From Ascidia mentula (Eukaryota > Chordata > Ascidiacea > Phlebobranchia > Ascidiidae): DNA of 64,000 nt. Below the pieces are notes generated by a model that was not told the DNA's origin, ran no database searches, and saw only the letters and a program-made list of their open reading frames with translations. The stretch's first letter is position 1. Every line of letters begins with the position of its first letter. Positions 59,543-64,000 of the stretch are shown one piece after another. The translations under genes were made by a program, and so were the position numbers. The stretch lies in assembly GCA_947561715.1 (NCBI GenBank), contig OX387202.1, forward strand, positions 12,847,001 to 12,911,000, read 5' to 3'.

Positions 59543-62500
59543 TTATTCGCATTTCACTTTCATCTTAGAGCTCAATATTTGGCCCCATATTCTCCTCCAA
59601 TACCACCAACTCATAGTGTTTACACCAGTAGAAGTTCCCGACCACGGACCATTAAGTTTGGCACGTGAACAAGCTTTATCACGGTGCCACCAAGCTCCAC
59701 CACGAGTCACAGCACAAATACCATTTACCCACCTGCAATTATAATTAAGTCGGTTGTCAACAACTCTGTGTTACAACTTATTTGAACCCAGTTAAAACTT
59801 GTGCTTAATTAAACTTTAACGCAACCCCCTGTTTGAGAGCAAATTGATTTTTACAATTGTTGATTTAGGGTAGGCGGTTAACTTTGTCAACGAAAATCAA
59901 CTATTTGAGGAAATGCATTTCATCTTTTTAACACAACTCGTTTTGCTTATTTAGTAAAACGGAAATATAATCAGACACGTGGTATCATTATTACTCACAC
60001 ATCATTGTCTCTGTTGCGACTGGAAAATCTCATCCCATTTATACCGTACTGCCAATCGTTCATGGAATCTCCTGCATTCCCCGAATATCCGGATACAGTA
60101 ATTGTGTAAGAACTTCCTTCATCGCCAATGCTGAAAGTACTGAAAATAACAACAACATTGTCATAATGTGTAATTTAATGCAAAGTAATTTAAATAACAA
60201 CGGATAATTTGTTGTTTTAAATCAATCCGCTTACATTGGTTTGTTGCTCATGGGAATGATTGTTAAACATAAAACACTTTATGACGTAATAAACGACATG
60301 AGTCATACATTGTGTTGTGTTGTGTGGGATAATTATTGTCAACTAAGCAACGAACACAGAGTGGGATTAGAAGTTTTGAAAAGGAAACCCAGATATTTTT
60401 TTTAACTTGAAAGATTTTAACTTTTAACTTTAAGGGGGTATTTTCCTAATGTTTTTTAAGATTTTGTTGGTTATGACGACCTGGCAACATCGGGTAAATT
60501 TTCTTTAGAACAATGACAATAAATTGAAAACGTTAAATACGTCCTAGTCTTACCTATACTCGGCAAATCCTTCACCTCCGTGTATATCCTGAATGTCAAC
60601 ACGAAGACGACATCTAGTGGACGCATTGGTGACTTGATGCAGTTTCTCCAAACCTGATAAAATTTGTTGGTTGTAATAATATTGCTAAAAACACTGGAAT
60701 TTAAATTGGATTAACTAATACTATTATATTAACTGATGGGAATGTTACGTAGCTTGCTTGAAAGGTTTTCCTTGGTTGGCCTGTATATTTAACTGGATGT
60801 GCGCAAGTTATAACACTCTATACATGTTCAGTAGATGCATTAAATTTGAAACCAACTATTATTCAAAATTTAACAGCAGTTGTACTCAATTTTTATTTCA
60901 ACCTGTAAGACGCTTAGTTAAAGATTGCTCTATTGGAATACAAACCCATCCAAAATTCTGTTGATAGATTCCCAAACCCGTTCTTGTAATCCACCCAATC
61001 TCTATCGAAGCTCACAGATCCATCATAACGATGCTGGAACACCTGGTATTTATCATAACCAAGGTAAGGTGTTCAAAGAATAACTTGTCATGTAAACGAC
61101 CACCGAACGATTCCCAAGCATTAAACTTAGGATACAGTTCTAGCCTCGAGGGGAAACTCACCAGCCAATAACCTCCACCATCCATGTCGCAATATCCCTG
61201 GAAAGCCAGAGGAGAAGTTAAATTGTAGACTCCGCTCTCGTTAAGGCCGTTTTGTAACGCGTCCTTGCAGGTTCGAAAAGAGCCTATGTTTCGAAACACC
61301 ATGAATAGTGTTAATAAATTGCATTCCTTTCATCCAAAGAGAAACCAAACACAAAACTACAAAATCTTACCTTTTTCGCAATGTGATCCTCTGTACCCGT
61401 GGGCACATGAACAATTGTAGGAGGTTTTTGTATCCATGCAAGTTCCTTTGTTCTGGCAAATACCAGTATTTTGTGCACAGAAATCTGGATCTATAAAGGA
61501 ATCAAGTTTCATGATCTGAATTTGCATTCTTCTCCCAGGGAAGACTTTATGGTCCCACAGAACACTAGGGTGATAGGTTATGCAAAAAGTTTCGTTTAGC
61601 TAATCGTCATACAGAATGTGGCATCCTCAAATGAAGGCCGTCATTTTCCCTTTTCTACTGACCGGTTACAAATGCATCACGGACTCAAACCAGTTCGCGA
61701 CCCGGAGGTTGGAATCCCAGTATTTGAATATTCTAAAAACGACGTCAAACTTACAACAATCAATGCCATCTCCGGTGTAGTTTGTGTTGCAAGAACATTG
61801 AAAACTGCCGACGGTGTTGATGCAAGTTGCATGTTGATGACAGTTGTGCATTACATTCGCACATTCGTTTATGTCTGAATATGATAATAACGATAAATTT
61901 CAGTGGACTGACACATGCTAAGTGACATTTAGCTCCGAAAAAACGCGAAGCATGAACTTCATTAGGAACAGCACCTTCAACAGAGCTGGCTATAAGTAAA
62001 AGTTCCTAAGGCCGAAAATTCAGAACTATCAAATATTTTGTAGCTTAAACACAAAAAACATGAAATAGTTAACATTTTGTTGGTTGACGTCAGCTAAGAA
62101 TTTATTGGCGCCAGAATCAATATGAGTTGGAGCGTATACTTTTTAAGTTGGCACATTTCTCTTAGTACTAAATATTCCAGCTTTCAGGGTAATTTCTTAC
62201 CTATTTCACAATCTGATCCGATCAACCCGGAGTTGCAAGAACAATGTTGGTCGTTAACTCCAGACAAACATTCACCGTTCTTAGAACAAGTTCTCAAACA
62301 ATCTTCATCTGAAATATTGATTGGAAAAAAGCGTTATTTCGTTGATCATTTATTTTCACTTTCAATCCCTGTTTATCTGTTAGAAGGCGTTTTGTTGACT
62401 TACGTGTGAACGAAAAGTATTGACTTGATAAACCACACGGTTTGCTGGTTACACCACCCTTGGTCGAACCAATAAATGAGCGTCTTCCGTTTCTTGAATA

Positions 62501-63282
62501 AAACGTCACGTATCCTCCACTTCCTGAAAATATTCATGGTTAACTGAAACAAACCACAAAGTGTTAATTACATTAACTTACGCGACAAGATACCAGCGTG
62601 AATGGCAGAGGCACAAACCGAGGAATTCTTGTTGTACGAATTTGTTCCACAGACGTAGTTGGACGAACAACCAGATGAACAAAATACATCAGTTACAGAA
62701 AACTCACTGTTTCCTGTCGTGCTGCATTTCACTATATTTACATAAATAGCAATTATTTATTCGAACCAAAACGCTACCCGGAGGATAGCTTACTTTCAAA
62801 TGTGTACGACCATCTTGCAAGTGAACAAGATTTGCTTCTCACTCCGTTCCTGTCCAATCCTTTATATTCATGTATTGGGTCACTTTTGTATACTTCAAAG
62901 TAGCCTCCATTGTCTTTACAAAAATATTTGGTTTGAGTTCAAATGAAAGAAAATCGGTTACACATGCCAGGTTACTGTCAATTTAACTTACTATCCATCA
63001 GTCCTGCATGCATTGCAGCCAGACAAAGGGGACCAGCTGCGTATTCATCACTTCCACACAAATCCGAATATTGTCTCCAGCAGTTGGGTGGGCAGATTAC
63101 TTTTGAAATTGAGTGATTTAAATCTGATAACTTTGTGTCACACGTTGCTGCATTAAAGTAATAGATTTAATTCCTGTAAACGCATCCAAATAAAATTCCT
63201 TACCTATCAACGAATTGCATTGCTTTGGGTTTTGGACAAAGAACATCAGAATTGGAAAAACTTGGAAGTAATACTTTAACAT
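58681..63282 (-). repeat. Right arm of the large inverted repeat
   Basis: Reverse-orientation copy of 43338-50887. It contains gene B and its 3' flank. Homology appears to end at the first exon on the outer side: I see no similarity upstream of either start codon. Confidence 0.85.
59543..63282 (-). CDS. Secreted LCCL-EGF-fibrinogen protein B, 13 exons, about 540 residues
   Basis: Inverted paralogue of gene A. Exons on the minus strand: 63282-63204, 63147-62992, 62913-62794, 62731-62582, 62523-62404, 62308-62201, 61874-61755, 61490-61371, 61283-61162, 61042-60946, 60653-60554, 60139-59999 and 59732-59543; total 541 codons. The start gives [20 protein letters not shown], a signal peptide aligned with that of A. 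Two LCCL domains, one short EGF, a single EGF pair (A has three) and a fibrinogen C domain follow. The first LCCL keeps CPPNCW; the second has CSSGC where A has CPPGC. The last exon differs most: NRDND is followed by [20 protein letters not shown], two codons longer than in A. Phases match A throughout. Likely role as for A: secreted recognition or matrix protein. Confidence 0.87.
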
Positions 63283-64000
63283 GGTTTCTAAATATTTTGA
63301 AATTGACTGAATATGTTGCTTAAATAAACGTGTGCCCCGACAACTAATAATATGGTATGTAGTAATCACATCGAAAAGTGTCTCATCAGAATTTTATTCA
63401 ACCAGTCATTAGGAAAAAACAAACACAAAGTGATTTTTCCGAAACTTAATTTCCTTAATTTCAAGCCTGCCTTCACTGACTTATGTTTCCTCTGTAAAAA
63501 TTTACCTTCCAACTGGACGCAGTAATCACAATGAATGAGAATTCGAAACAAACAATACGCGTGCTTCAGTCCAACCTTTACTGAAAATTATATTTTCTGT
63601 TTGGACACAGCAACATTGCAACACGTTAGCAACGCCTCACGTCACGCAGTAGTTCCGTTGATTTTAACGCAAATATTTTGAATCCAATCTCTAATCCGGT
63701 GTGGATATTTGAATTCGGTGTTGATATTTGCATCCGATGTTGATATTTGAATCCGATGTTGATATTTTAATTCGGTTGTGATATTTGGGTTCGTCCGGCA
63801 TATCCCTAAAATATGAAACTTAAATTAAGTGGAGTTACCAACAAGCGAGGGCACTGACACGGTCAATACCCGGAAAAACATTTGGAACGAAAAATAACAA
63901 AAATTCATTTACCACCATACGCTAACTAAAAGCGTGTTAATTGAAGAAACTAATACTCGGGGAAAATAATAGAATAATTATAAATTGAAGCTTTATTGGC
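63283..64000. other. Upstream flank of gene B
   Basis: No gene recognised. Contains a 19-bp tandem repeat (63693-63787) and should include the gene B promoter. Confidence 0.5.
63693..63787. repeat. 19-bp minisatellite, five copies
   Basis: Five head-to-tail copies of a unit close to AATCCGGTGTTGATATTTG, exactly 19 bp each with one to four changes per copy. It is about 410 bp upstream of the start codon of gene B. Confidence 0.85.

Overview
The window looks like a chordate invertebrate genome, most likely an ascidian tunicate of the Ciona type. It is AT-rich, with short introns and fast-evolving but recognisable animal genes: RALGAPB, a GnRH-type receptor, SLC22 carriers, an atlastin-like GTPase, LCCL/EGF/fibrinogen lectins and a myosin-X fragment. 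It also holds composite tRNA-like SINEs of a kind known from Ciona. I infer the species from memory; no search was run. Exon limits were read by eye from splice sites, reading phase and family resemblance. Phases close exactly for the six main gene models, but single positions may be off by a base or two.

Layout. 355-4837 (-): first ten exons of RALGAPB, which continues past the left edge. 8456-12133 (+): a seven-exon class A receptor of the GnRH receptor family with unusual micro-switch motifs. 12.7-13.9 kb: SINE and hAT debris. 14413-19291 (+) and 34689-40514 (+): two SLC22-like organic ion transporters with identical 11-exon structure. Between them, 22100-33300 (+), lies an atlastin-like dynamin-superfamily GTPase of 27 recognisable exons. 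43338-50469 (+) and 59543-63282 (-): two secreted LCCL-EGF-fibrinogen proteins facing each other as arms of a large inverted repeat. The spacer holds a Penelope-like element remnant, a myosin-X-like PH-domain fragment, a degenerate LINE and a hAT end.

The most unusual item is the atlastin-like gene. A normal atlastin has one helical stalk between GTPase and membrane anchor. Here the stalk module of 73 residues, always encoded by a 72-nt plus a 147-nt phase-0 exon, is repeated nine times, and a tenth, variant module leads into the C-terminal hydrophobic segment. A 2.3-kb block with three modules was duplicated again; in the second block one exon has lost its splice acceptor and gained a stop, and another is split by a solo LTR. 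Other notable items: two related hammerhead-ribozyme-like sequences in introns of two genes, a near-perfect 42-bp hairpin in an intron, recent 950-bp expansion of an EGF exon pair in one of the two lectin genes, and an ultraconserved patch between the SLC22 paralogues suggesting gene conversion.

The genes do not form an evident pathway. The shared theme is local duplication: tandem gene, inverted gene, tandem exon pair and tandem promoter-side repeats.
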